A DNA stretch of 64,000 bases from assembly GCF_001625325.1 (NCBI RefSeq), contig NZ_JRQQ01000003.1:186001-250000 (forward strand), read 5' to 3'. Below, one piece after another: positions 1 to 11,052 of the stretch. Each line of letters starts with the position of its first letter. Position 1 is the first letter of the stretch. The notes under the pieces were generated by a model that saw only the letters and a program-made list of their open reading frames with translations, searched no databases and was not told where the DNA came from. A program made the translations under genes and the position numbers. The DNA comes from Croceicoccus estronivorus (GTDB lineage: Bacteria > Pseudomonadota > Alphaproteobacteria > Sphingomonadales > Sphingomonadaceae).

Positions 1-621
1 CTGAACCTCCCAGCCCTTGTAAAGGCTGTGACTCATGACTGCGAGCCCCTGCTGGCCTGCCCACACATGGCTGCGCTCGCTCGTCGCGGCAACGCCCATG
101 GTCGGATAGGGCTTCTGCAGCGGTTTGGGGACGAGCATGCGCGGGGGAACCTGATAGTGCTTGCCCTTGAATGTGAAGACGTCGTTCGTGAACGCCTCCC
201 TGATCAGGTCCATGCCTTCTTCCATCTGCTCCTGTGTCTCGGAAGGGTCCACGTTGAAGCCACGCATGGCAATCGTAGTGTTCGCACGACCACAATAGAG
301 TTCGAAGCGGCCATGGGACAGAATGTCGGTCACCGCAGCGCGCTCCGCCGTGCGCAGCGCATGATTGAAATTTTTCGGCATGAGAACGACGGACGGACGC
401 AACTTGATCCGGGAAGTCTTGGCTGCGAGGTGACCATAAACAACTTCGGGCGCCGAACTCGAGATACCGCCCAGGGCGAGATGCTGTTCGGACAACGCGA
501 CTAGGTCGAAACCCATTTTTTCCGCGAATACCGCCTCGTCAACGAGCTCAAGCAGCCGTCTGGCGTAACTTTGACCGACCTGCGTTTCCTGCTCAGACCA
601 GAACCCAAATTTGATAGACAC
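1..621 (-). CDS. LLM-class flavin-dependent oxidoreductase, N-terminal part (cut by window edge)
   Basis: This is the first 207 codons of a luciferase-like (bacterial-luciferase fold, F420/FMN-dependent) monooxygenase; the C-terminus lies beyond the left edge. The start is a GTG at 619-621 preceded by AAAGGAG seven bases upstream, and there is no better ATG. The N-terminus reads VSIKFGFWSEQE, followed by 'AEKMGFDLVALSEQHLA', 'SRIKLRPSVVLMP' and 'LSHGRFELYCGRAN', the strand and helix pattern typical of LLM proteins near the flavin site. The family uses reduced flavin to oxygenate hydrophobic compounds. It resembles the complete LLM protein at 11968-13116 in domain, but the two are not close copies. 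It would need a reductase; the flavin reductase at 44700 is a possible but distant partner. The substrate is unknown. Confidence 0.88.
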   Translation of the reverse strand, partial: MSIKFGFWSEQETQVGQSYARRLLELVDEAVFAEKMGFDLVALSEQHLALGGISSSAPEVVYGHLAAKTSRIKLRPSVVLMPKNFNHALRTAERAAVTDILSHGRFELYCGRANTTIAMRGFNVDPSETQEQMEEGMDLIREAFTNDVFTFKGKHYQVPPRMLVPKPLQKPYPTMGVAATSERSHVWAGQQGLAVMSHSLYKGWEVQ

Positions 622-937
622 GTCAACGCTCCTTTCGGCTTATCGCCGATTCCTGTGATGCGTGAATGGTCTCACCAAGTTGTCGGCAGAACCTGCCGAA
701 GATAATGGGTATGGGCCGGAGACGCGGAACTTTGTTGTGTCTTTCAAACCCTTCGAACGCAGCCTCTGCTCGGCAGCGGCAAGTGCGCAGTCGGGCGGGT
801 GCGAGAATGGCGGTTGCTTGCGAGTAGCAGGAAGTAGCGCCGGACCAGTTTTCGCCGGTTCCAGCAGGCCAAATGCGTGGGCTGTCAGGACCCTAATCTC
901 GTGAGGGGGCGATCACCGGGAGATTGCCACTCCCAAT
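622..937. other. Intergenic stretch with no convincing gene
   Basis: These 316 bases lie downstream of the AraC-type gene and upstream of the luciferase-like gene, both on the minus strand, so they should hold the promoter of the latter. A short open frame at 662-904 on the plus strand has no ribosome binding site or recognisable protein character. I see no strong hairpin terminator. Confidence 0.5.
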
Positions 938-1816
938 TCAAGCCGCTTCGATCTCGGCACGATCCTGAAGATATCTGCGGGGAGGCTGGCCCATGTATTT
1001 CTTGAACATCGCGGTGAAGGCGCTTGGAGAATCATATCCCAGATCCTGCGATATGGCCTGTACGGTGGCCCCGGAGCCCAGTTTCTGCACAGCGATGACG
1101 ATATGCAGCTGCTGGCGCCAGCGGCCGAAAGTCATGCCCGTATGCTTCAGGATCAGCCGTGCCAATGTCCGCTCGCTTGTTGCCACTTTCCCCGCCCATT
1201 CCCGAATCGTCCTGCGGTCGTCAGGCGCCTCGAGCAGGGCCGCTGCGATGAACTGGACCTTTGGGTGCGTGGTGATGGGAAAGTGCAGTGGCTCTGCCTT
1301 CATCTGGGCCAGTTCGTCCAGAATGACTTGTGCGAGCCGGCTCGTCGGGCTCTCCAGAGGATAGAGCGCGGGCAGTTTCGCCATGTGCGTGATCATCTCG
1401 CGCAGCATCGGGTTAATGGAGAATGTCGCGCACGTGTTTGGAAGCGGGGCCACTTTCGGGTCGATGAACATGCAATAGGACCTTCCGTTATCCGGGATCG
1501 ATATCCTGTGCGCCACGCCGCCGGGAACCCATACCGCCCCGTTCGACGGGACGATGCGGATGCCATCGAGCGTCCTGCACGCAATCGAGCCTTGGGCGCT
1601 CACCACGAGCTGGCCTTTGCGGTGCTTGTGGATCGGAAGCTCGTCGTCGTTCTCCTTGCGCGGTACTTCTGTGGAGATCACCGGCCGTGGCATTTCGTCA
1701 GGGTCGAACGATGCGAAGCTGACGCGCAGGCCCTCCACACTCCACGGCCTCATGATTTCTGCGTTCACGGCACTGCTCGTGGCGGGGTGCCCAGTGATCG
1801 ACGCCATCTCGGACAT
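938..1816 (-). CDS. AraC-family regulator with N-terminal cupin
   Basis: This is a 292-residue one-component transcription regulator. Residues about 40-125 form a cupin-like ligand domain ('LPIHKHRKGQLVVSAQGS', 'VWVPGGVAHRI'). The C-terminal 100 residues carry the two helix-turn-helix units of AraC/XylS proteins ('WAGKVATSERTLARLI' and 'ISQDLGYDSPSAFTAMFKK', ending 'GQPPRRYL'). The start at 1816 has GGAAGGAGG nine bases upstream. It faces away from an Lrp-type regulator at 2053 across a 236-base shared region, so each may control the other or the flanking enzyme genes. The ligand is unknown. Confidence 0.9.
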   Translation of the reverse strand: MSEMASITGHPATSSAVNAEIMRPWSVEGLRVSFASFDPDEMPRPVISTEVPRKENDDELPIHKHRKGQLVVSAQGSIACRTLDGIRIVPSNGAVWVPGGVAHRISIPDNGRSYCMFIDPKVAPLPNTCATFSINPMLREMITHMAKLPALYPLESPTSRLAQVILDELAQMKAEPLHFPITTHPKVQFIAAALLEAPDDRRTIREWAGKVATSERTLARLILKHTGMTFGRWRQQLHIVIAVQKLGSGATVQAISQDLGYDSPSAFTAMFKKYMGQPPRRYLQDRAEIEAA

Positions 1817-1880
1817 TGCGGCCAGCCTCCTTCCATCTTGGCCATAGCGTCATTTTGTCAGATTCGCGATATAAATTGGC

Positions 1881-1892
1881 AATCATATGAAT
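1881..1892. promoter_or_regulatory. Candidate operator between the divergent AraC and Lrp regulators
   Basis: AATCATATGAAT is a near-perfect palindrome (10 of 12 positions, with an 8-base perfect core TCATATGA) in the shared promoter region of the two divergent regulators. The surroundings are AT-rich for this genome (GATATAAATT just upstream). Assignment to either regulator is inference, and the site is short enough to occur by chance. Confidence 0.25.
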
Positions 1893-2052
1893 CCTGCCAC
1901 GAACAGTCCGGGATATACTCTGCCGTGGTTCTGGCAAAACGCCGACGAAGCGAAAGGCTGAAAATCGCGATGGACTGTTCCACGGAATTATATGCCGATT
2001 GCCTGCCGGATGTGCCGTTTGGATCGCTTCAGGTGGAGAAAGGCTGGCAACG

Positions 2053-2556
2053 ATGAACATGCTCACGCTCGACAGAACAGACATCAAGATCCTCAATGAG
2101 CTGCAAAGGGAGGCAAATCTGACGAATGTGGAGCTGGCGGACAGGGTCAACCTGTCTCCTTCTCCCTGCCTGACCCGGGTACGAAAGCTGGAACAGACCG
2201 GCATCATTTCCCGACGGGTAACGCTTCTGAACCCGAAGGTTATGGGACTGGAGGTCAATGCCTACATTCAGGTGTCGCTTGACAAGCAGCCGCGTGCAAC
2301 GCTCGAGCATTTCCAGACAGCCGTCGAGATGCTTCCTGAGGTCATGGAATGCAACTGGATGACAGGTGAATGCGATTTTCTTCTTCGAGTAGTCGTCCGG
2401 GATGTCGATGAACTCGAGTGGCTGATTTCAAGAAAGCTGTCCAAGATCGAAGGCGTCGCAGGCATCCGCTCTAATGTCGTGCTGAAGCAGGTCACATACA
2501 AAACTGCTCTGCCTATTGATTCTTCGCGAAAGCTCAGTCTGCGGCTCGACGCATAG
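2053..2556 (+). CDS. Lrp/AsnC-family transcriptional regulator
   Basis: This 167-residue protein has an N-terminal winged helix ('LDRTDIKILNELQREA', 'ELADRVNLSPSPCLTRVRKLE') and a C-terminal RAM/AsnC ligand-binding domain ('PEVMECNWMTGECDFLLRVVV' region, then 'GIRSNVVLKQV'). The ATG at 2053 is chosen because GGAGAAAGG lies about ten bases upstream and the protein then begins just before the HTH as in the family; an upstream in-frame start at 1999 would add 18 uncharacteristic residues. These proteins usually sense amino acids or aromatic metabolites. It stands 180 bases upstream of an acyl-CoA dehydrogenase operon on the same strand, so control of that operon is plausible. Confidence 0.92.
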   Translation: MNMLTLDRTDIKILNELQREANLTNVELADRVNLSPSPCLTRVRKLEQTGIISRRVTLLNPKVMGLEVNAYIQVSLDKQPRATLEHFQTAVEMLPEVMECNWMTGECDFLLRVVVRDVDELEWLISRKLSKIEGVAGIRSNVVLKQVTYKTALPIDSSRKLSLRLDA

Positions 2557-2736
2557 ATGCGAAAACACTTCTGACCTCCAGGGCCGAATTAGAACGCCTT
2601 TAATCTGCCGCGCCAAGCCAGCGCACTAGACGCCACCAGTGCGTATATCGGTCGCCAACAATACCCCCCTTGGTGTTGCTAGCGAGACCCCACTGCGCTT
2701 GCATCGCTCAGGCCGGCCACCATCCGGAGTACCAAT

Positions 2737-4485
2737 ATGGCGATCTACAGCCCGCCGATCCTCGACTATCATTTTTTGCTTCAGCACGTCTTCGATTTCG
2801 ATGCGGAAATGCAGATCCTTGGCAAGGACGTTGACACGGAACTTGCGACCGCCGTGCTCGAAGAAGCCGGAAAGCTCTGCTCCGAATGTCTCCAGCCTCT
2901 CAATCGCGAGGGGGACGAGCATGGAAGTCGGCTATCGGACGGCGCTGTGACCACACCCCCCGGCTTTGCTGCTGCCTACCGGAAATTCACCACCGGCGGC
3001 TGGACGTCACTGTCAGCCGATCCGGAATATGGCGGCCAAGGACTGCCCTTCGTCCTGCAACTCTGGCTCGATGAAATGATGTCCGCGACGAATCTGTCGT
3101 TCGCGCTCTTTCCTAGCCTGACGCGAGGAGCGTCCGAGGCGATCGCGGCTCATGGCGACGAGGTTCTGCGCGCCACTTATCTCCCGCATCTCGTCAGCGG
3201 TTCATGGACAGGGGCAATGGCGTTGACCGAGAGCGATGCCGGAACCGACCTCGCACTCCTCAAGACCCGCGCCACTTCCAACCCTGACGGCAGCTATGCG
3301 ATAACGGGGACCAAGATCTTCATATCATCGGGCGATCACGACTTTGGCGGGAATATAGTCCATCTCGTACTTGCACGGCTGCCCGATGCCCCGCCGGGAA
3401 TTAAAGGGATCAGTCTTTTCCTCGTACCCAAATTTTTAGCCGATGACAGTGGCGCTTTCACCCTGCGCAACACCATGTCTGTGGGGGCGCTGGAAAAGAA
3501 GATGGGCATTCATGCCCAACCCACCTGTGTGATGAACTATGACGGTGCCACAGGCTGGCTCGTGGGGGAGCCCAACCGCGGCTTGAACGCGATGTTCACC
3601 ATGATGAACGCTGAACGGCTCATGGTTGGCATTCAGGGGCTCGGCATTGCTGGCGGAGCATATCAACAGGCGGCGGCCTATGCCAGGGACCGGTTGCAGG
3701 GGCGCAGCGCTGACGGTCACCATGGTCCGGTCGCGATCATTGAACATCCAGATGTCCGGCGTATGCTTCTCTCGATCCGTAGCTTTGTCGAGGCTGCACG
3801 AGCACTCGCTGGCTGGACCGCCCTGCAACATGACCGCTCGCGCAGCCATCCAGACAAGCAGGAGCGCGTGAACGCCGATAACCTCGTCGCGCTGCTAACT
3901 CCCGTGATCAAAGCATCATTCACCGATCTGGGCTTCGAAAGTGCGGTGCAGGCACAGCAGGTCTTCGGCGGCCACGGCTATATTCGCGAATGGGGTATGG
4001 AGCAGTTCGTAAGGGATGCCCGTATCGCCCAGATTTATGAGGGAACCAATGGAGTTCAGGCTCTCGATCTGGTGAGCCGCAAGCTGGCCCTCGATGGAGG
4101 TGCGGTCGTCGAGAGTTTTCTGGAGCGGATGACTGCTGATATCGATGCAGCTGCCGCAAACAACGAGGTCCTCGGCATCGCCGAAGCAGCCCGCGTCGGC
4201 GTCAACACTCTGCGTGACGTGACTGCCTGGCTCCATCAGGCCGAGGCCTCGTCCGCGAATGCCGGAGCGACCGAATATCTGCGGCTCTTCGCGCTCGTCG
4301 CCCTGGGCTGGATGTGGACGCGAATGGCAGCGGCAGCTGCACAGGAGAAAACTCCGCGCTACCGTGAAAAGATTGTTCTGGCCAACTTCTTCGCACGACG
4401 CATCCTGCCCCAGACGCGAAGTCTTGCCACTGCAATCAGTGAGGGTAGCACGGCCGTTATGGCGCTCCCTGCCGAAGCGTTCTGA
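2737..4485 (+). CDS. Acyl-CoA dehydrogenase, large DmdC-like type
   Basis: This 582-residue flavoenzyme belongs to the long acyl-CoA dehydrogenase group that includes 3-methylmercaptopropionyl-CoA dehydrogenase. It has a short extra N-terminal segment ('MAIYSPPILDYHFLLQHVF'), the FAD-binding middle domain ('MALTESDAGTDLALLKT', 'ITGTKIFISSGDHD') and a C-terminal helical extension. The catalytic base is expected at Glu435 in 'IYEGTNGVQALDL', the position known for DmdC. It would oxidise an acyl-CoA at C2-C3 and pass electrons to ETF. It leads an operon with two SDR genes (57-base gap, then a 4-base overlap). A paralogue is at 29170. The acyl group is not predictable, so dmdC function is not claimed. 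Confidence 0.93.
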   Translation: MAIYSPPILDYHFLLQHVFDFDAEMQILGKDVDTELATAVLEEAGKLCSECLQPLNREGDEHGSRLSDGAVTTPPGFAAAYRKFTTGGWTSLSADPEYGGQGLPFVLQLWLDEMMSATNLSFALFPSLTRGASEAIAAHGDEVLRATYLPHLVSGSWTGAMALTESDAGTDLALLKTRATSNPDGSYAITGTKIFISSGDHDFGGNIVHLVLARLPDAPPGIKGISLFLVPKFLADDSGAFTLRNTMSVGALEKKMGIHAQPTCVMNYDGATGWLVGEPNRGLNAMFTMMNAERLMVGIQGLGIAGGAYQQAAAYARDRLQGRSADGHHGPVAIIEHPDVRRMLLSIRSFVEAARALAGWTALQHDRSRSHPDKQERVNADNLVALLTPVIKASFTDLGFESAVQAQQVFGGHGYIREWGMEQFVRDARIAQIYEGTNGVQALDLVSRKLALDGGAVVESFLERMTADIDAAAANNEVLGIAEAARVGVNTLRDVTAWLHQAEASSANAGATEYLRLFALVALGWMWTRMAAAAAQEKTPRYREKIVLANFFARRILPQTRSLATAISEGSTAVMALPAEAF

Positions 4486-4542
4486 TCGCCACACCTGGAG
4501 ATAAGACCAATCTGCCGGCCATGACCAATTGAAGGGAAGCAC

Positions 4543-5315
4543 ATGAAACTTTTCGATCTGACCGGTAAGGTCGCTCTCATAACCGGTTCATCACGAGGCA
4601 TCGGACGAGCCGTCGCGGAAGCGTTGGTCGAAGCAGGTGCGTGTGTTGTAATCTCCAGCCGGAAGCAGTCTAAGTGCGAGGAAGTCGCCAGCGCCATCAA
4701 TGCTGAATATGGCGCACACCGTGCAATTGCAGTCGCCGCCAACATCTCCGACAAGTCCGCGCTCCAGGCGCTGGTGGATGAGACACGACGGCGCCTTGGT
4801 CGAATTGACATTCTTGTCTGCAATGCTGCGACCAACCCCTATTATGGTCCGATGGGAGGGATCAGCGACGAGCAATTCCGAAAGGTTCTCGACAACAACG
4901 TTCTGGCCAATCACTGGCTGATCCAGATGGTGGCACCGGACATGATCGAACGTCAGGACGGCTCAATAATCGTTGTTTCGTCGATCGGCGGACTTATGGG
5001 TTCGGATGTCATAGGCGCCTACAATATTTCGAAGGCGGCAGACTTCCAGCTCGTTCGCAACCTCGCTCTTGAATTCGGCCAGCACAATATCCGCGTCAAT
5101 GCCATAGCGCCCGGAGTGATCCGAACGGATTTCGCGCGCGCCTTGTGGGAAGACCCCGAGGCCCTGTCGAAACTTCAGCAGTCGACGCCGCTCGGTCGGA
5201 TCGGCGAGCCACGCGACATCGCAGGCGCTGCGGTTTTTCTCGCGTCAGAAGCAAGCGCCTTTGTGAGCGGTCAGAATATCATCATCGATGGCGGCAGCAC
5301 GATAAAGGGCATCCT

Positions 5316-5319
<4 letters not shown>
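4543..5319 (+). CDS. SDR-family oxidoreductase
   Basis: This 258-residue classical short-chain dehydrogenase has the cofactor loop '[10 protein letters not shown]' near residue 13, an 'NAAT' segment, the catalytic Ser in '[10 protein letters not shown]' and the Tyr-Lys pair in 'YNISK'. The C-terminus '[15 protein letters not shown]' is typical. It lies second in the operon started by the acyl-CoA dehydrogenase at 2737 and may oxidise the hydroxyacyl or cyclic alcohol formed downstream of that step. SD-like GAAGGGAAG precedes the ATG. Confidence 0.93.
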
Positions 5320-6113
<794 letters not shown>

Positions 6114-6614
6114 GAGTGCAGTTTCCGATGCTCGGTCTACCTATACCATCCATCGATATCGCGGCTGCCAATGGTCTGCCGTCAGGCGGCATTGAACCGC
6201 GATTGCGGGCATTCCGCACGAGATATTACAAAAGGCAATGACGCTATTGGGTCGGCCATTCGGGACATTATTTTGCCGGCGCGCTGCTAGCCTCTGATGT
6301 CCGGCAGAACGTCAAATGCGTGTGAAGGTCGAAAGCTGGCCGACGCCCGTGAGCGGGATGCGGTCATGACCGATCGGCTCAACTTCCGTGTCTTCCGGCG
6401 GCGGTGAACGACGGGCTTTCCCAGCGTGCGGTTTTGGGCATCGCGTTCCGCGACGTCATACTTGCGGCCGATGGCTGCCATGAAATTGGCATCGCTCCGG
6501 ACTTCTGCCCATGCAGCCTTCCTTGTGCCGGAATACTATAGGCACACCTTTTCCGATGCCTATGCCGGTGCTTTCCGATTGCCCTGTCCGGATCGAGCCG
6601 CTTAAACGGAAACC
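6114..6614. other. 501-base gap between catabolic operon and restriction island
   Basis: No intact gene is visible. The minus strand at 6416-6535 holds a coding-like fragment, described separately. The remainder has no repeat, hairpin terminator or attachment site that I can recognise, although this is the left boundary of the restriction island and an integration scar might be expected here. Confidence 0.45.
6416..6535 (-). pseudogene. Fragment of a lost gene, possibly a DUF3883-type restriction-associated protein
   Basis: About 40 residues on the minus strand look like protein: 'AEVRSDANFMAAIGRKYD' followed by 'VAERDAQNRTLGK', bounded upstream by a TAG. The 'ERDAxNRxLG' string resembles the entry to DUF3883 domains as I remember them. 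After it the expected continuation is lost and the frame turns into arginine-rich nonsense. It sits directly beside the restriction gene at 6615, consistent with the decayed end of a neighbouring defence gene. The family name is tentative. Confidence 0.3.
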
Positions 6615-9600
6615 ATGCAGGGGGATCAAGACGAACAGCAGCGGATCGATGGGTTTATTGCCCACTGGCGCGAGACCGGCGGGTCCGAACTCGCGAATAC
6701 GCAGAGCTTCATCAACGGCTTGTGCGACCTGATAGGCGTCGATGCCCCGGTCGGTAGCCGCGCCGATGATGCACATAACGACTATGTCTTCGAACGCCGC
6801 GTCTTTCAGGATAATGGCGACGGCTCGCAGAGCTTCGGCCGGATCGACTGCTACAAGCGCGACAGCTTCATCCTCGAGGCGAAGCAGGGCAGCGATGCCG
6901 ACCGCGTGGCGGCAGACCGGGGTGAGGATGACCTCGATCTTTTCGGTCAGACCGCCAGCGCCCGCATGAAGCGTGGCACGGCCAGGCGCGGCACGCCGGG
7001 CTGGGCGCGCGCGATGGTCCAGGCCAAGGGGCAGGCCGAGCGTTATGCCAAGGCGTTGCCGGTCGAGCATGGCTGGCCGCCGTTCCTGCTTGTGGCCGAT
7101 ATCGGCTATTGCATCGAAGTCTATGCGGATTTCACCGGCACGGGGAAGGCCTATGCCCAGTTCCCCGACCGGGCGCGCTATCGCATCATGCTGGAGGATC
7201 TGCGGCACGAGGATGTGCGCGATCGGCTGCGCGCCATCTGGACCGATCCCAAAAGCCTCGATCCCGCCGCCAAGGCTGCGCGCGTCACCCGCGATATCGC
7301 CGAACTGCTGGCCACCGTCGCGCGCCGGATCGAGAAGCGCGGCTACAATGCCGAGACGACCAGCGGTTTCCTCATGCGTGTGCTCTTCACGATGTTCGCC
7401 GAGGATACGGGGCTGATCCCGAACAAGAGCTTCACCACCTTGCTGAAAGGGCAGCGCGAGCATCCCGAACACCTCCAGCACCAGCTTTCCGCGCTGTGGG
7501 CGGCGATGGACAAGGGCGAATTCTCGCCCGCGCTCGGCGTGCCGCTCAGGCAGTTCAACGGTTACCTGTTCAAGGACCGCAGCGCGATCCCGATCGATGC
7601 CGAGGAATTGGAGGTGCTGATCCGGGCAGGCGAGCACGTCTGGACCGAAGTCGAGCCGGCGATCTTCGGCACTCTGCTGGAACGCGCGCTCAACCCGAAG
7701 GAGCGCGCCAAGCTGGGCGCACACTATACCCCGCGCGCCTATGTCGAGCGGCTGGTCGGCCCCACCATCATGGAGCCGCTGCGCGCCGACTGGGACGGGG
7801 TGCGCGGCGCCGCCGCGACGCTGATCGACGAAGGCAAGGCAGGGGAGGCGCGCGCGCATGTCGAGGCGTTCCACGCGCGCCTGGCGCAGACCAGGGTGCT
7901 CGATCCCGCCTGCGGCACCGGCAACTTCCTCTATGTCGCCATGGCGCGGATGAAGGAGCTGGAGGGTGAAGTGCTCGACCTGCTGGTCGAGCTGGGCGAC
8001 GACCAGTACGTGGCGGAGATCACCGGGCACACGATCACGCCCGAGAATTTCCTGGGCATCGAGATCAACCCGCGCGCCGCCGCGATCGCGCAACTGGTGC
8101 TGTGGATCGGCTATCTGCAATGGCATTTCCGCGTGAACGGCGCGGAACGCGCTCCGCCAGAGCCGATCCTGCGCGACGTGCGCACCATCGAGAACCGCGA
8201 CGCGCTGATCGACTATGACGAAAAGGTGCTGGAGCGCGATGAGGATGGCCACCCCGTGACCCGCTGGGACGGGGAGACGATGAAGGTCCATCCCGTTACC
8301 GGCCGCAAGGTGCCGGACGAGGATGCCCGGGTTGAGGTGTACCGCTATGTGAAGCCGCGCGCGGCGAAGTGGCCGAAGGCGGATTTCATCGTCGGGAATC
8401 CGCCGTTTATTGGCGGCAAGGACGTGCGCGAGCGGCTGGGTGACGGTTATTTCGAGGCACTGTTCGCCACTTGCGACGTGCCCGAAAGTGCGGACTTCGT
8501 CATGCACTGGTGGGACAAGGCTGCCTTGGCCGTGCGCAAAGGTGGCACCCGCAGGTTCGGTTTTGTCACGACCAATTCCATCACCCAGGTGTTCAGTCGC
8601 CGGGTGATCGCGAGGCACCTGGACGCCAAGGATCGCGTCAGTCTGCTGTTCGCCATTCCCAATCATCCTTGGGTGGATGAGAAGGACGGAGCCGCCGTGC
8701 GCATCGCGATGACGGTGGCGGCAAAGGGCAAAGCCTTGGGACAGCTATGGTCCGTGGTCGATGAAAGCCGTGCGCCAGAGCATCTCGTTTACACCGAGAG
8801 GGTTGGCGCGATCAGCAGTGACTTGCGGGTCGGTGCGGATGTGACATCGACGATGGCGCTGAAGGCGAACGAAAAGCTGGCTTCTCGCGGCGTGCAACTT
8901 ATGGGCGAGGGCTTTATCCTGACGCCTGATGCGGCCGCGGGCTTGTGCCCCGGCGAAGGCCATCCCCGCATCCGCACGGGCGGAGACGATACCGATGCCG
9001 TGATCTTCGATTATCGCAACGGGCGCGATCTTGCCTCCCGTCCGCGCGGCGTGAAGGTGATCGACCTTTATGGCTTGGGGGAAGTCGATGTGCGAGATCG
9101 CTACCCGGCGATCTATCAGCATGTGCTGGCAAGGGTGAAGCCACACCGCGACCAGAACAACCGCGCCAGCTACCGCGACAACTGGTGGTTGTTCGGCGAA
9201 CAGAGGTCAGAACTCCGCAAGGCTCTGCGCGGCGTGGATCGCTATATCGTCACTATCGAAACCGCCAAGCACCGCGCGTTCCAGTTTCTGCCGATGTCGA
9301 TCCTGCCGGATAACATGCTGGTTTGCGTTGCGCTGAACGATGCCTTCTTCCTTGGTGTGCTTTCGAGCCGCATCCATGTGCCATGGGCCATTGCCAGTGG
9401 GGGAAGGCTCGGGATGGGCGACGATCCCCGTTACAGCAAATCGCGCTGCTTCGATCCCTTTCCATTCCCCGCCGATGCCCCCGAACCGCTTAAGGCCCAC
9501 ATCCGCACCGAGGCCGAGGCGCTGGATGCGCTTCGCAAGCGCGTGCTCGCCGAACACGAGGACCTGACGCTCACCAAGCTCTACAACGTGCTCGAAGCCT

Positions 9601-10103
9601 TGCGCGAAGGTCGCGTGCTGACGGAGGCCGAGCGCGATATGCACGATCGCGGGCTCGTCACGCTGATCCGCCAGCATCATGACGCGATCGATGCACTGGT
9701 TGCCGAGGCTTATGGCTGGCCCGCCGACCTGTCGGACGAGGAGATCCTCACCCGGCTCGTCGCGCTCAACAAGGAACGCGCTGCCGAGGAGGCGAAGGGC
9801 CTCGTCCGTTGGCTGCGCCCCGAATTCCAGGCGCCCGATTATCAGGCCCCCGTTACCCAGACGCTCGATCTGGGCGAAGAGGTGGTGGTTTTGCCCGACA
9901 ACGTCATCCCCTGGCCGGGTACGCTGCCCGAACAGGTCAGCGCGGTGCAGGCCGTCCTTTCCGGCGCGCACGTCCCGCTCGCCCCGCAGGACGTCGCCCG
10001 TGCCTTCAAGGGCAAGCGCGCCGCGACCGTGCGCCCCGTGTTGGAGGCGCTTGCGGGAATCGGCATGGCGCGCAGGCTTGAGGATGGGAGGTACGCGGCA
10101 TGA
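6615..10103 (+). CDS. MmeI-like (type IIL/IIG) restriction endonuclease-methyltransferase
   Basis: This single 1162-residue polypeptide carries both activities of a restriction-modification system. The N-terminal nuclease site is Asp78-X9-Glu88-Ala-Lys90 ('[14 protein letters not shown]'), the same spacing as in MmeI. A helical linker follows, then a gamma-class N6-adenine methyltransferase with the SAM motif '[10 protein letters not shown]' at residues about 429-438 and the catalytic 'NPPF' at 595-598. The region after residue 800 contains '[16 protein letters not shown]' and '[21 protein letters not shown]', typical of the target-recognition part. It is longer than MmeI itself (919), with a C-terminal extension ending in a winged-helix-like segment. 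The adjoining gene at 10100 overlaps by four bases. No separate specificity gene is present or needed in this class. Confidence 0.88.
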   Translation: MQGDQDEQQRIDGFIAHWRETGGSELANTQSFINGLCDLIGVDAPVGSRADDAHNDYVFERRVFQDNGDGSQSFGRIDCYKRDSFILEAKQGSDADRVAADRGEDDLDLFGQTASARMKRGTARRGTPGWARAMVQAKGQAERYAKALPVEHGWPPFLLVADIGYCIEVYADFTGTGKAYAQFPDRARYRIMLEDLRHEDVRDRLRAIWTDPKSLDPAAKAARVTRDIAELLATVARRIEKRGYNAETTSGFLMRVLFTMFAEDTGLIPNKSFTTLLKGQREHPEHLQHQLSALWAAMDKGEFSPALGVPLRQFNGYLFKDRSAIPIDAEELEVLIRAGEHVWTEVEPAIFGTLLERALNPKERAKLGAHYTPRAYVERLVGPTIMEPLRADWDGVRGAAATLIDEGKAGEARAHVEAFHARLAQTRVLDPACGTGNFLYVAMARMKELEGEVLDLLVELGDDQYVAEITGHTITPENFLGIEINPRAAAIAQLVLWIGYLQWHFRVNGAERAPPEPILRDVRTIENRDALIDYDEKVLERDEDGHPVTRWDGETMKVHPVTGRKVPDEDARVEVYRYVKPRAAKWPKADFIVGNPPFIGGKDVRERLGDGYFEALFATCDVPESADFVMHWWDKAALAVRKGGTRRFGFVTTNSITQVFSRRVIARHLDAKDRVSLLFAIPNHPWVDEKDGAAVRIAMTVAAKGKALGQLWSVVDESRAPEHLVYTERVGAISSDLRVGADVTSTMALKANEKLASRGVQLMGEGFILTPDAAAGLCPGEGHPRIRTGGDDTDAVIFDYRNGRDLASRPRGVKVIDLYGLGEVDVRDRYPAIYQHVLARVKPHRDQNNRASYRDNWWLFGEQRSELRKALRGVDRYIVTIETAKHRAFQFLPMSILPDNMLVCVALNDAFFLGVLSSRIHVPWAIASGGRLGMGDDPRYSKSRCFDPFPFPADAPEPLKAHIRTEAEALDALRKRVLAEHEDLTLTKLYNVLEALREGRVLTEAERDMHDRGLVTLIRQHHDAIDALVAEAYGWPADLSDEEILTRLVALNKERAAEEAKGLVRWLRPEFQAPDYQAPVTQTLDLGEEVVVLPDNVIPWPGTLPEQVSAVQAVLSGAHVPLAPQDVARAFKGKRAATVRPVLEALAGIGMARRLEDGRYAA

Positions 10104-11011
10104 GCGACATCAAGCTCTATCGGCTGGGCGCGGCGCAAGTCACCGAGTTGGCGGGCGGTGCCATGGCGCTCGAAAAGTCGCTGCAAACGGTGTTCGAGAA
10201 AAATCTCGACGCGCTGATCGGGGTGCGCTTCCTCGCCAGCGAGTTCTCGACCAACGAAGGCGGCCGGATGGACACGCTCGGCATCGATGAGAACAACAGC
10301 CCCGTGGTGATCGAGTACAAGCGCTCCTCGAACGAGAACGTCATCAACCAGGGTCTCTATTATCTCGACTGGCTGATGGGCCATCGCAAGGATTTCGAGT
10401 GGCTGGTTCTCGAAAGGCTCGGCGCGGACGTGGCCAAGGCGGTCGACTGGTCCGGCCCGAGGCTGATCTGCATCGCAGGGGATTTCGGCAAGTATGACGA
10501 GCATGCGGTCAAGCAGATGAACCGCAACATCGCCCTTATCCGATACCGGCGGTTCGAGGGCGATCTGCTGCTGCTCGAGCAGTTGACATCGGCCAGCGCC
10601 AAGCAACCCAATGCACCTGTGGCGCCCGCTGCCGGCTCCGGCGCCAAGCCCAATTACAAAACGGTCACCGAACACCTCGCCGAAGCTCCGCAGGAGCTTC
10701 TGGACCTCTATCATCTGGTTGCCGATTTCATGCTGGCGCTGGGCGATGATGTCGAAGCGAAGACGACCGCGTATTACATTGCCTTTCGGCGCATCAAGAA
10801 CTTCGCGAGCGTCGAACTGCGCAATCAGGCGCGCAAGCTGCTCGTTTACGTCAAGGTCGATCCCACCTCGATCCAGTTGGAGGAGGGCTTCACCCGCAAC
10901 GTGAAATCGATCGGGCACTTCGGAACCGGCGACCTGGAAATCACGATCACGACCCTTGCCGATTTCGAGAAGGCCAAGCCCTTGCTCGAAGAGTCGTACA
11001 ACGTCTCATAA
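10100..11011 (+). CDS. PD-(D/E)xK-like nuclease domain plus DUF5655 protein
   Basis: This 303-residue protein starts with ATGA overlapping the stop of the restriction-methyltransferase gene, so the two are co-translated. The N-terminal half resembles the NucS/DUF91 nuclease fold: 'ASEFSTNEGGRMDTLGID' then 'SPVVIEYKRS', giving a D-(x)n-ExK arrangement (Asp in 'RMD', Glu-Tyr-Lys). The C-terminal 110 residues match the DUF5655 pattern ('TTAYYIAFRRIKNFASVEL', 'LLVYVKVDP', 'GTGDLEITI'). It may be a second nuclease or an accessory to the MmeI-like enzyme. The role is inference; similar proteins are also found alone. Confidence 0.8.
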   Translation: MSDIKLYRLGAAQVTELAGGAMALEKSLQTVFEKNLDALIGVRFLASEFSTNEGGRMDTLGIDENNSPVVIEYKRSSNENVINQGLYYLDWLMGHRKDFEWLVLERLGADVAKAVDWSGPRLICIAGDFGKYDEHAVKQMNRNIALIRYRRFEGDLLLLEQLTSASAKQPNAPVAPAAGSGAKPNYKTVTEHLAEAPQELLDLYHLVADFMLALGDDVEAKTTAYYIAFRRIKNFASVELRNQARKLLVYVKVDPTSIQLEEGFTRNVKSIGHFGTGDLEITITTLADFEKAKPLLEESYNVS

Positions 11012-11052
11012 GCAGTCCAATAGGGGGCCGGAGAGTATCTGACTTGGGATAC

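Noticed and set aside
662-904. 80-codon open frame upstream of the left-edge luciferase-like gene
   Set aside because: It has no ribosome binding site, no domain and unusual composition.
6456-8666. Long open frame of 736 codons on the minus strand inside the MmeI-like gene
   Set aside because: It is the antisense shadow of a clearly conserved gene in GC-rich DNA; its translation has no recognisable domain.
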